Shown here piece after piece: positions 1 to 5,030 of a stretch of 5,030 nt of DNA. The notes under the pieces were generated by a model. It saw only the letters and a program-made list of their open reading frames with translations. It was not told the DNA's origin and searched no databases. The stretch covers positions 1-5,030 of the forward strand of contig CASFUI010000352.1 of NCBI GenBank assembly GCA_949297565.1. Reading direction: 5' to 3'. Source of the stretch: an uncultured Eubacteriales bacterium (GTDB taxonomy: Bacteria; Bacillota; Clostridia; Lachnospirales; Lachnospiraceae). The stretch's first letter is position 1; every line of letters starts with the position of its first letter. Both the position numbers and the translations under genes were made by a program.

Positions 1-291
1 ATTATATCAATGCCGCTCTGTGCTCAGGGAGAGAGCAAAGGCAAAGCCTTCGGGTACGGTGTTTTGTCCGGGATTGTGGAGCCGGCTGCCGCTGTTATAA
101 CGATTTTAATGTCTCAGTTTATCGTGCCAGCAATGCCGTATCTGTTAAGCTTTGCTGCGGGGGCGATGATTTATGTCGTGGTCGAGGAGCTTATACCGGA
201 GATGTCGGAGGGAAAGCATTCAAATATAGGAACGCTGATGTTTGCGCTCGGGTTTACGATTATGATGACTTTGGACGTTGTGCTGGGGTAA
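1..291 (+). CDS. ZIP-family divalent metal transporter, C-terminal fragment
   Basis: This is the last 96 residues of a ZIP (ZupT/GufA-like) membrane transporter, a family that imports zinc and other divalent metals into the cytoplasm. The frame is open from base 1, so the start lies upstream of the window; the ATG at 10 is internal. Visible residues 1-5 read IISMP, the usual end of the family's metal-binding helix 4 (typically HN-PEG-x-ISMP). The helix 5 signature SGIVEPAAA follows at residues 23-31, with the metal-binding Glu at 27. Two further hydrophobic segments are at about 44-62 and 76-95, with VEELIPE between them. The protein ends in the last helix, as ZIP proteins usually do, so the 3' end looks intact. 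Family proteins are about 250-270 residues, so roughly 60% is missing. The gene ends 35 bases before a shared terminator hairpin. Metal specificity cannot be read from this part. Confidence 0.92.
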   Translation: MISMPLCAQGESKGKAFGYGVLSGIVEPAAAVITILMSQFIVPAMPYLLSFAAGAMIYVVVEELIPEMSEGKHSNIGTLMFALGFTIMMTLDVVLG

Positions 292-326
292 ATAACTGAA
301 TAATAAAGGCATTATGAGTTAAAGCT

Positions 327-360
327 AAAATGCGGGCGCGTTTATACGCGCTCGTATTTT
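327..360. terminator. Bidirectional intrinsic terminator between convergent genes
   Basis: A 14-bp stem can be drawn pairing 327-340 with 347-360 around a six-base loop at 341-346. The core is eight pairs of mostly G and C (333-340 with 347-354, one G-U), flanked by an A-run on the left (327-330) and a T-run on the right (357-360). Read on either strand, this gives a GC-rich hairpin followed by a short U-tract, so it can end transcription of the ZIP gene from the left and of the Stealth gene from the right. The stop codon of the Stealth gene lies in the loop, at 342-344. Confidence 0.85.
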
Positions 361-1322
361 GTTGCTTTGGGAAAAAGACTTTTCATGACACGGCGTTCCG
401 TAAGCCTGGCTTTTTCAGAGCCGCCGTCGGCTCCGGTATTGAGGCAGAAAAGGTCAAAATCAAGAGCGGTGCTTGCACATCTTTGTATGCTGGTGACGGT
501 GTAGGTAAGCCGGCTGTTAATTTTTCGACCGGCATAGTTTACAAAATAAAAGCTGTATAAGTTCTGAAATGAGGGCTGAAAAATTGAATTTGTACGGCTC
601 AAAAGACATATTTCAGGCTTATCGTAATATTTTGATATAAGTTTGCTGCACACTTTTATTTCGGATAATTTTAAAGGTATTGCGTTGTGAAGCGTGTGAA
701 GCGGATATTTAGGAAATGTAAGTTTTATTCCGGGAAGCGCTCTGCATGTTATTTTGTGGGCGCAGAGCACACGGTAATAAAAGCCGGGCATAGAATTAGG
801 ACTGCAGTTTTTTAAAAGTCCGGCTGCGCACGAATACTGAGCAGAAATCAAAGCGCGCATGTTTTTTCCGACTGCACCGCTGTAAATTGTATAAGGCTTT
901 ATTCCCGTAATATCTTCATAGAAAAAATCTGATTTTTTGAGAGGTCTGCCAAAAAAACAGTCATCATTTGCGTATATAATGTTTTCCGAGCAGCCGAATT
1001 TTGACAGTCTCCAAAGATTGAATTCAAATGTTGTTGAGGAGGAACTGTCAAAGCCGAGTAAGTCGCTGTCTTTAATATATTTAATTTTTTCTGAGATTTC
1101 ATCGGGCGATTTAAGAAAACGAACCCGTTCGTTGGGCATTATTATAAAAATCTGTCTTACCCATGGGATATTTTTAAGGGCAGAGCGCAGAGAATATCGA
1201 AGCTCCTCGTTGTCATAATCCTTGCGGACAGCGTTTTCACGTTTAAGCGCAGGGTCATTTAAGTCAATATATTTATATACCAAGTCTATAGGTGTCTTTT
1301 CCAGCAAAGATTCTTTGTTCAT
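342..1322 (-). CDS. Stealth-family sugar-phosphate transferase (capsule/surface glycan type)
   Basis: This 326-residue protein resembles the Stealth family, enzymes that transfer a hexose-1-phosphate onto a growing glycan (bacterial capsule polymerases such as meningococcal SacB; animal GlcNAc-1-phosphotransferase). All four conserved regions are recognisable. CR1 is at 12-24 (VY..ID.NDP), with Asp13, Asp20 and Asp23. CR2 starts at 42 (RYSLRS, then PWVRQIFI) and runs to about 125, ending in IIYANDDCFFG, where Asn119-Asp120-Asp121 is the family's NDD motif. CR3 is near 203-221, with His209 and His212. CR4 is at 288-326 (FCLNTG, then SLFPKATKYE). CR1 has Tyr-Ile where most relatives have Trp-Val, and CR2 has FEFN where many have FNSN, so it is a divergent member. 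There is no signal peptide, so it is probably cytoplasmic. A GAGG ribosome site at 1330-1333 sits seven bases before the ATG. The gene is divergent from a glycosyltransferase. The sugar donor and acceptor are unknown. Confidence 0.86.
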   Translation of the reverse strand: MNKESLLEKTPIDLVYKYIDLNDPALKRENAVRKDYDNEELRYSLRSALKNIPWVRQIFIIMPNERVRFLKSPDEISEKIKYIKDSDLLGFDSSSSTTFEFNLWRLSKFGCSENIIYANDDCFFGRPLKKSDFFYEDITGIKPYTIYSGAVGKNMRALISAQYSCAAGLLKNCSPNSMPGFYYRVLCAHKITCRALPGIKLTFPKYPLHTLHNAIPLKLSEIKVCSKLISKYYDKPEICLLSRTNSIFQPSFQNLYSFYFVNYAGRKINSRLTYTVTSIQRCASTALDFDLFCLNTGADGGSEKARLTERRVMKSLFPKATKYERV

Positions 1323-1328
1323 TGTCTG

Positions 1329-1334
1329 ACCTCA
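1329..1334 (-). promoter_or_regulatory. Ribosome binding site of the Stealth gene
   Basis: On the minus strand TGAGGT lies seven bases upstream of the ATG at 1322-1320. It is a good Shine-Dalgarno match at ideal spacing and supports this start codon. Confidence 0.7.
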
Positions 1335-1353
1335 TTATTCAAACTTTTATATA

Positions 1354-1382
1354 TGGAGTTCGTAAAATGATTATAGTATAAT
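1354..1382 (+). promoter_or_regulatory. Predicted promoter of the glycosyltransferase gene
   Basis: A perfect TATAAT at 1377-1382 is preceded after 17 bases by a poor -35 candidate (TGGAGT, 1354-1359, three of six matches). The expected transcription start is near 1389. The strong -10 and weak -35 suggest either an activator or modest basal expression. The predicted start leaves only about 10 bases before the GTG at 1399 but about 28 before the GTG at 1417, which favours the latter as the translation start. Confidence 0.45.
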
Positions 1383-1398
1383 GAAAAAATAAAGACAA
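1370..1398 (-). promoter_or_regulatory. Predicted promoter of the Stealth gene
   Basis: Read on the minus strand, TTGTCT (1398-1393, four of six matches to the -35 consensus) is followed after exactly 17 bases by a perfect TATAAT (1375-1370). Transcription would start near 1363, giving a leader of about 40 bases that contains the ribosome site. Its -10 box is one arm of the palindrome shared with the opposite promoter. Confidence 0.55.
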
Positions 1399-1416
1399 GT
1401 GAGGCTGTATATCGAA

Positions 1417-2496
1417 GTGGAAAAAGTTTCAATTATAGTGCCTGTGCACAACGCCGTGGAATATCTCAGGGAATGTATTGAAAGCCTTGTCATGCAGAGC
1501 TATGAAAATACGGAAATTATCCTTGTCGAGAATTCATCTGACGACGGCAGCGGTGAAATCTGCGCGGAGTACGCTAAGAGATATAAAAATGTTTTTGTAT
1601 ATGAGGCTGACTGCGCATCTGCGGGCGCTGCGCGTAACTGCGGCGTTGAACATTCGGACGGAGAGTATATTATGTATGTGGATTCAGATGATTACCTGCC
1701 GGACAGAAGTGTTGTAGAGGGATTTGTAGAGATGTTTTCAGAGCAGGAGACATCGGGCTGCAGGGCGGATATTGCGGTCGGAAATTATAAAAGGCTGTGG
1801 AGAGGAAGACTTCTTGACACGGTCGGAAACAGTGTTTTTTCAGGTGAACAAAGAGATTCATGCCGGTTTCGTTTTGACGGATTTTTTTCAGCGGGGACTC
1901 TCTCTTACGTCTGGGCGAAAATGTACCGAAGAACTTTTCTTGAAGAGAACGGTATAAGTTTCGGTGATTACAGGTATGCAGAGGATAAGATGTATAACTA
2001 TATGTGCTATATTAACGGAGCGCGATATTTATTTGAAGACAGGAATGTTTATATTTACCGAAGGAACGAGAAGTCTGTTTCAAATTCATACCGTGATAAC
2101 GGTTACCGTGATTGGATGGGGATAGCGGAGGATTTGCAGACCGAGCTCACGAAAAAAAATAAAGCTCATTTATATTCGGATTTAGTTGCATATACAATAT
2201 TTTTTGCGGCGTTTTTTGACGCAAAAATGGAATATATATATACAAATAAGAGCGTAATGGCAGTGAAAAAACTTTTGAAAATCTATGCTTCATATGATTT
2301 GTCGCGTGAATGTTTTAAAAAAATGTCGTTTGGAAGCAGAGTGAGAAATGTGCCATCCTTTGTATACAGATTGATGATACGAGTCTTTGCCGCGGCTATG
2401 AGACTTAACTGTTTTGGCATTCTTGCTTTTGGAGTAAAGCTTCTTGTCGATTTTAAGGTTGATGAGAGACTGTCAGACACCGGAAAAAGAGGCTGA
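1417..2496 (+). CDS. Family 2 glycosyltransferase (GT-A fold)
   Basis: This 359-residue cytoplasmic-facing enzyme transfers a sugar from a nucleotide-sugar donor to a surface-glycan acceptor. The N-terminal strand VSIIVPVHN (residues 4-12) is the classic GT2 opening. AGAARNCGVEHSDGEYI (69-85) is the conserved second block, and VDSDDYL (88-94) carries the metal-binding DxD (Asp89, Asp91). Glu189-Asp190 in YAEDKMY is the usual site of the catalytic-base motif. The block where most members have DDGS reads ENSS (38-41), a change in the nucleotide pocket. Residues about 314-346 are hydrophobic with basic residues, a possible membrane-docking tail. I chose GTG 1417 because it yields the family-typical start (MEKVSIIVP) and has GAGG at 1401-1404; the in-frame GTG at 1399 has no ribosome site. 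The gene is divergent from the Stealth gene, which suggests a shared glycan pathway. Substrate is unknown. Confidence 0.9.
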   Translation: MEKVSIIVPVHNAVEYLRECIESLVMQSYENTEIILVENSSDDGSGEICAEYAKRYKNVFVYEADCASAGAARNCGVEHSDGEYIMYVDSDDYLPDRSVVEGFVEMFSEQETSGCRADIAVGNYKRLWRGRLLDTVGNSVFSGEQRDSCRFRFDGFFSAGTLSYVWAKMYRRTFLEENGISFGDYRYAEDKMYNYMCYINGARYLFEDRNVYIYRRNEKSVSNSYRDNGYRDWMGIAEDLQTELTKKNKAHLYSDLVAYTIFFAAFFDAKMEYIYTNKSVMAVKKLLKIYASYDLSRECFKKMSFGSRVRNVPSFVYRLMIRVFAAAMRLNCFGILAFGVKLLVDFKVDERLSDTGKRG

Positions 2497-2632
2497 GTAC
2501 TGTGTTTAATACCATTTGATTGTTCAGATATCAGCTTGCCGGTTAAAGCCTTATTATATTTTTCGTAAAATTATTTTTGGTAAAGCTTTGTTTTATATGT
2601 TTGCTGACGTTTGTATGAAAATAAAAACAGTG

Positions 2633-2661
2633 TTGAAGGCGTGATGTATAAATGTTATATT
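2633..2661 (+). promoter_or_regulatory. Extended -10 promoter upstream of the hydrogenase gene
   Basis: TTGAAG (2633-2638) and TATATT (2656-2661) are separated by 17 bases, and a TGT directly precedes the -10 box, making an extended -10. Transcription would start near 2668, inside the perfect 12-bp palindrome TTTTAATTAAAA (2660-2671), leaving a leader of about 78 bases. The rest of the 2497-2745 gap is AT-rich and shows no gene. I see no GC-rich hairpin with a T-tract that would clearly terminate the glycosyltransferase transcript. Confidence 0.55.
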
Positions 2662-2745
2662 TTAATTAAAAGAAGATAAAACATAAGAGATATACAGGCT
2701 GTCCTGTGTTCAGAGTATTAGTCAGTGAAAGGCGGTTGAAGAGCA

Positions 2746-4206
2746 ATGTTGACAAACGATGTAACAATTATGAAAATTAAGCATGAAGTGCTGTATGAAG
2801 TGGCAAAATTGGCATATGCGGGAGAGTTTGACGAAAAGAAGGAAGAATTGCCGTATCAGATGATTCCCGGATTGAAAGCGAGATTCAGGTGCTGCGTGTT
2901 TAAAGAAAGAGAGATTATAAGGCAGCGTGTGCGTCTGGCTGAGGGGCTGTGTCCAAATGATAACGGTCAGAACGAGTCGGATAATATCATCCAGGTAATA
3001 GATTCGGCATGCGCGGATTGTCCTCTGTCTCATTATATTGTAACTGATAACTGTCGTAAGTGTATGGCAAGAGCCTGTCAGCAGTCGTGTAAGTTCGGAG
3101 CAATCTCAATGGGGAGGGACAGGGCGTATATAGATCCTGACAAGTGCAAGGAATGCGGAATGTGCGCAAAGAACTGCCCGTATAATGCGATTGCGGATTT
3201 AATAAGACCTTGCAAGAAGGCCTGTCCGGTCGGAGCGATTACAATGGACGAAACAGGCATATGCGTTATTGATGACAGCAAGTGTATCCGCTGCGGAAAA
3301 TGTATACATAGATGCCCTTTCGGAGCGATAGGCTCAAAGACTTCAATAGTAGATGTCATAAAGGCTATAGTTTCGGGGAAACGCGTGGTGGCAATGTTTG
3401 CGCCGGCGCTTGAGGGACAGTTTGGAAACGATATTACAATGTCAAGCATCCGCACAGCCTGCAAGAAAATGGGCTTTGCTGATATGTATGAGGTAGGGCT
3501 CGGCGGAGACCTGACTGCCGCCTCTGAGGCTGACGAATGGGTTGAGGCATACAAAGAGGGAAAGAAAAAAACGACTTCATGCTGTCCGGCATTTGTAAAT
3601 ATGATTAGAAAAATATATCCGGAGGTTGCCGACTGCATATCTACAACTGTTTCGCCTATGTGCGGAGTTTCGCGTCTCATTAAAGCAAAGTATCCGGATG
3701 CTGTAACTGTATTTGTCGGACCTTGCATTGCCAAAAAGGATGAGGTCGCTGATAAGTCGCTTGAAGGCAATGCGGATTATGCGCTGACAATAGGTGAGTT
3801 CAGGGCTATGATGCGCGCGAAGGATGTGAAGTTTGAGCCTGAACAAAACAGCACACAGCAGGCGAGTGTATTCGGGAAGCGTTTTGGCAACGGCGGAGGA
3901 GTTACTGCAGCGGTGCTTAAAAGTATGGAAGAATCAGGTGTGGATACATCGGGATTTAAGGTTGAAAAATGTGCGGGGGCTGACGAGTGCAAGAGAGCTC
4001 TGCTTCTGTTGAAGGCAGGCAGACTTGATGCCGATTTTATCGAAGGAATGATGTGTGAGGGAGGCTGTGTCGGAGGTCCGAGCCGTCACAAGCCTGAGAA
4101 TATGTTTAAAAAGGACCGCGATATGCTTATAGGCGAGGCTGATGGCAGAGGAGTCCGGGAGAATCTTAAAAATTATGATTTGGATTCATTTGAAATGCAT
4201 AAGTAA
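2746..4206 (+). CDS. [FeFe] hydrogenase, group B type, with N-terminal iron-sulfur relay
   Basis: This cytoplasmic enzyme catalyses reversible H2 formation or oxidation, probably with ferredoxin as partner; physiological direction is unknown. It has 486 residues. An N-terminal region (about 9-88, rich in Lys/Glu/Arg) typical of group B precedes an iron-sulfur domain with 16 cysteines from 89 to 190. These include two CxxCxxCxxxC ferredoxin motifs (134-144, 180-190) and a CxxCxxxxCxxxC set (103-115). The H-cluster domain follows: L1 is TSCCPAF (277-283), L2 is GPCIAKKDE (325-333) and L3 is MCEGGCVGGP (436-445). Cluster ligands should be Cys280, Cys327, Cys437 and Cys441, with Cys279 as proton donor. 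The L2/L3 wording (GPC, CEGGC) differs from the MPC and CPGGC of classical group A. The ribosome site is weak for ATG 2746; ATG 2770 is an alternative that would give MKIKHEVLYE. HydEFG maturases, needed for the cluster, are not in the window. The Nudix gene follows almost at once. Confidence 0.95.
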   Translation: MLTNDVTIMKIKHEVLYEVAKLAYAGEFDEKKEELPYQMIPGLKARFRCCVFKEREIIRQRVRLAEGLCPNDNGQNESDNIIQVIDSACADCPLSHYIVTDNCRKCMARACQQSCKFGAISMGRDRAYIDPDKCKECGMCAKNCPYNAIADLIRPCKKACPVGAITMDETGICVIDDSKCIRCGKCIHRCPFGAIGSKTSIVDVIKAIVSGKRVVAMFAPALEGQFGNDITMSSIRTACKKMGFADMYEVGLGGDLTAASEADEWVEAYKEGKKKTTSCCPAFVNMIRKIYPEVADCISTTVSPMCGVSRLIKAKYPDAVTVFVGPCIAKKDEVADKSLEGNADYALTIGEFRAMMRAKDVKFEPEQNSTQQASVFGKRFGNGGGVTAAVLKSMEESGVDTSGFKVEKCAGADECKRALLLLKAGRLDADFIEGMMCEGGCVGGPSRHKPENMFKKDRDMLIGEADGRGVRENLKNYDLDSFEMHK

Positions 4207-4221
4207 AGGATGGTTTTCAGA

Positions 4222-4827
4222 TTGGAGTTTAACGGAATAGAAAAGGTGCACGAGGGGGCGTTTATCAACAGATATAATCTCACATATACGACTAAGGACA
4301 ACCAAAAAAAGGTTTATGAGATGATAAGCCGCAACGGTGATATTAAAAGTGAGGAAGAAATACGAAATCCCAAGACAGACGGTGTTGTAATAATAATGAC
4401 CGACGAGAATGATGAGCATATTCTTTTAAACAGAGAATTCAGAATGGCAGTTGACAATTATGTATATAATTTTCCTGCCGGGCTTATCGATGAGGGAGAG
4501 ACGCCTGAAATGGCGGCTGCAAGAGAGCTTCGCGAGGAGACGGGGCTGGAGCTGGTGAGCGTTGAGGATAAGCTGCTTGACAGCTACAGCGCCATAGGAT
4601 TTTCAAATGAGACAAACGCGGTTGTAATAGGAAAGGCGAAGGGACAGTTTGCTCCAAGCAGTTCCGCGCTTGAGGAAATACAGGCTGACTGGTATACAAG
4701 GCAGGAGGTAAGAGAGCTTCTTAAAAATCAGCCGTTTGCGGCAAGAAGCCAGGCGTACTGCTATCTTTGGTCTAAACAGAATAAAACGGAGGAACGCAAT
4801 GCGGCGGGTCAGGCAGATAACAATTAA
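4222..4827 (+). CDS. Nudix hydrolase, ADP-ribose pyrophosphatase type
   Basis: The likely reaction is hydrolysis of ADP-ribose (or a related nucleoside diphosphate sugar) to AMP and ribose-5-phosphate in the cytoplasm. The full Nudix box is present at 87-109: Gly87, five residues, Glu93, seven residues, then Arg101-Glu102-Leu, Glu105-Glu106 and Gly108-Leu109. The acidic residues bind catalytic metal. The preceding NFPAG (83-87) and the N-terminal half (VYEMISRN, 31-38) fit the ADP-ribose pyrophosphatase subfamily, whose members are about 180-210 residues; this one is 201. I chose TTG 4222 because AAGGA at 4206-4210 sits properly upstream. The ATG at 4210 is in frame but overlaps that site and has no ribosome site of its own. 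The gene starts 15 bases after the hydrogenase stop (3 if ATG is used), so co-transcription is likely. The last 29 bases overlap the next gene. Exact substrate is inferred from the family. Confidence 0.92.
   Translation: MEFNGIEKVHEGAFINRYNLTYTTKDNQKKVYEMISRNGDIKSEEEIRNPKTDGVVIIMTDENDEHILLNREFRMAVDNYVYNFPAGLIDEGETPEMAAARELREETGLELVSVEDKLLDSYSAIGFSNETNAVVIGKAKGQFAPSSSALEEIQADWYTRQEVRELLKNQPFAARSQAYCYLWSKQNKTEERNAAGQADNN
4788..4793 (+). promoter_or_regulatory. Ribosome binding site of the lipoprotein gene
   Basis: GGAGGA, the strongest Shine-Dalgarno match in the window, lies inside the 3' end of the Nudix gene; its GGAGG core is six bases before the ATG at 4799. It fixes the lipoprotein start and implies its translation follows that of the Nudix gene on the same transcript. 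Confidence 0.8.
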
Positions 4828-5030
4828 ATATTTGGCAGTATTCGCCGTTCTTCTGATCTTTGCCGCGGCAGCAGGCTGCGGCAAAAAGCAGAGCTCACAG
4901 ATGTTCACATATACTGAAAAGGACGATGGAACTCTTGAAATTACCGGACTTACCGACGGCGCAAGGGAGCAGTCATCGTTTTCCGTGCCGGCTCAGATAG
5001 ACGGAAAAAACGTGACGTCTGTTGCGAGGG
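4799..5030 (+). CDS. Surface lipoprotein, probably BspA-like leucine-rich repeat type (N-terminal part)
   Basis: The first 77 residues of a gene that runs off the window. A basic start (MRRVRQITIK) is followed by a hydrophobic stretch (11-25) and a lipobox AAGC ending at Cys27. This makes a type II signal peptide: the protein should be lipid-anchored at Cys27 on the outer face of the membrane. After a short linker comes DDGTLEITGLTDG (about 43-55) and then VPAQIDGKNVTSVA (63-76). That pattern resembles the opening repeat of BspA-like leucine-rich repeat proteins (a typical form is IP..IDGKPVTSIG), which are often adhesins or surface proteins in gut clostridia. The repeat assignment rests on about 40 residues and is tentative; the lipoprotein call is firm. 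The gene overlaps the Nudix gene by 29 bases in another frame and has its own strong ribosome site. It lies outside the longest-ORF pattern because its stop is beyond the window. Confidence 0.82.
   Translation, partial: MRRVRQITIKYLAVFAVLLIFAAAAGCGKKQSSQMFTYTEKDDGTLEITGLTDGAREQSSFSVPAQIDGKNVTSVAR

Noticed and set aside
330..560. A 76-codon plus-strand open frame at the 3' end of the Stealth gene
   Set aside because: It begins inside the terminator hairpin, has no ribosome site, and is antisense to the conserved CR4 region.
937..1218. A 93-codon plus-strand open frame within the Stealth gene
   Set aside because: It is a shadow of the conserved minus-strand frame, which carries CR1 and CR2 here; no recognisable protein features.
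1399..1416. Upstream in-frame GTG start for the glycosyltransferase, adding six residues
   Set aside because: It has no ribosome site and lies only about 10 bases from the predicted transcription start; GTG 1417 fits the family start better. It is not excluded.
2497..2632. Searched for a terminator, small gene or structured RNA after the glycosyltransferase
   Set aside because: Only weak AT-rich pairings and very short frames are present; nothing can be supported.
2652..2669. Possible Rex (NADH-sensing repressor) operator over the hydrogenase -10 box
   Set aside because: Only about 9 of the 14 defined positions match TTGTTAA-N4-TTAACAA, which is not convincing in such AT-rich sequence.
3078..3770. 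A 230-codon open frame on the minus strand inside the hydrogenase gene
   Set aside because: It is wholly antisense to a gene with unmistakable catalytic motifs, resembles no family I know, and is explained by the codon bias of the true frame.
1..5030. Searched for tRNA or rRNA genes, CRISPR repeats, insertion sequences, attachment sites and defence genes
   Set aside because: None is visible; the window is accounted for by six genes and their control regions.

Overview
The window looks like a chromosomal segment of an anaerobic Firmicute, most likely in the class Clostridia. The reasons are a group B-type [FeFe] hydrogenase, AT-leaning intergenic DNA with strong sigma-A-like -10 boxes, GTG/TTG starts, and a lipoprotein of the BspA-like leucine-rich-repeat style common in gut clostridia. 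No RNA genes, CRISPR arrays, insertion sequences or phage genes are visible. This assignment is inferred from gene content only.

Layout. Positions 1-291 (+) hold the C-terminal end of a ZIP-family metal transporter whose start lies outside the window. It converges on a minus-strand Stealth-family phosphotransferase gene (342-1322), and the two share one compact bidirectional terminator at 327-360 that also contains the Stealth stop codon. The Stealth gene is divergent from a family 2 glycosyltransferase (1417-2496, +). Their promoters overlap around a 13-bp palindrome at 1370-1382, with a TATAAT on each strand. These two genes form a small surface-glycan pair: one probable sugar-1-phosphate transferase and one sugar transferase.

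A 249-base gap (2497-2745) carries a good extended -10 promoter for a run of tightly packed plus-strand genes. These are a complete 486-residue [FeFe] hydrogenase with an N-terminal iron-sulfur relay and full H-cluster motifs (2746-4206), a Nudix hydrolase of the ADP-ribose pyrophosphatase type (4222-4827), and the start of a lipoprotein (4799 to the window end) that overlaps the Nudix gene by 29 bases. The packing suggests one transcript. The hydrogenase probably moves electrons between ferredoxin-like carriers and protons/H2 in the cytoplasm, and the Nudix enzyme probably cleans up ADP-ribose from NAD turnover. A functional link between them is only suggested by the layout.

I did not find a convincing undescribed system. 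The best leads are the overlapping divergent promoters, the terminator/stop-codon overlap, the altered second-sphere residues of the hydrogenase, and the hydrogenase-Nudix-lipoprotein gene order.
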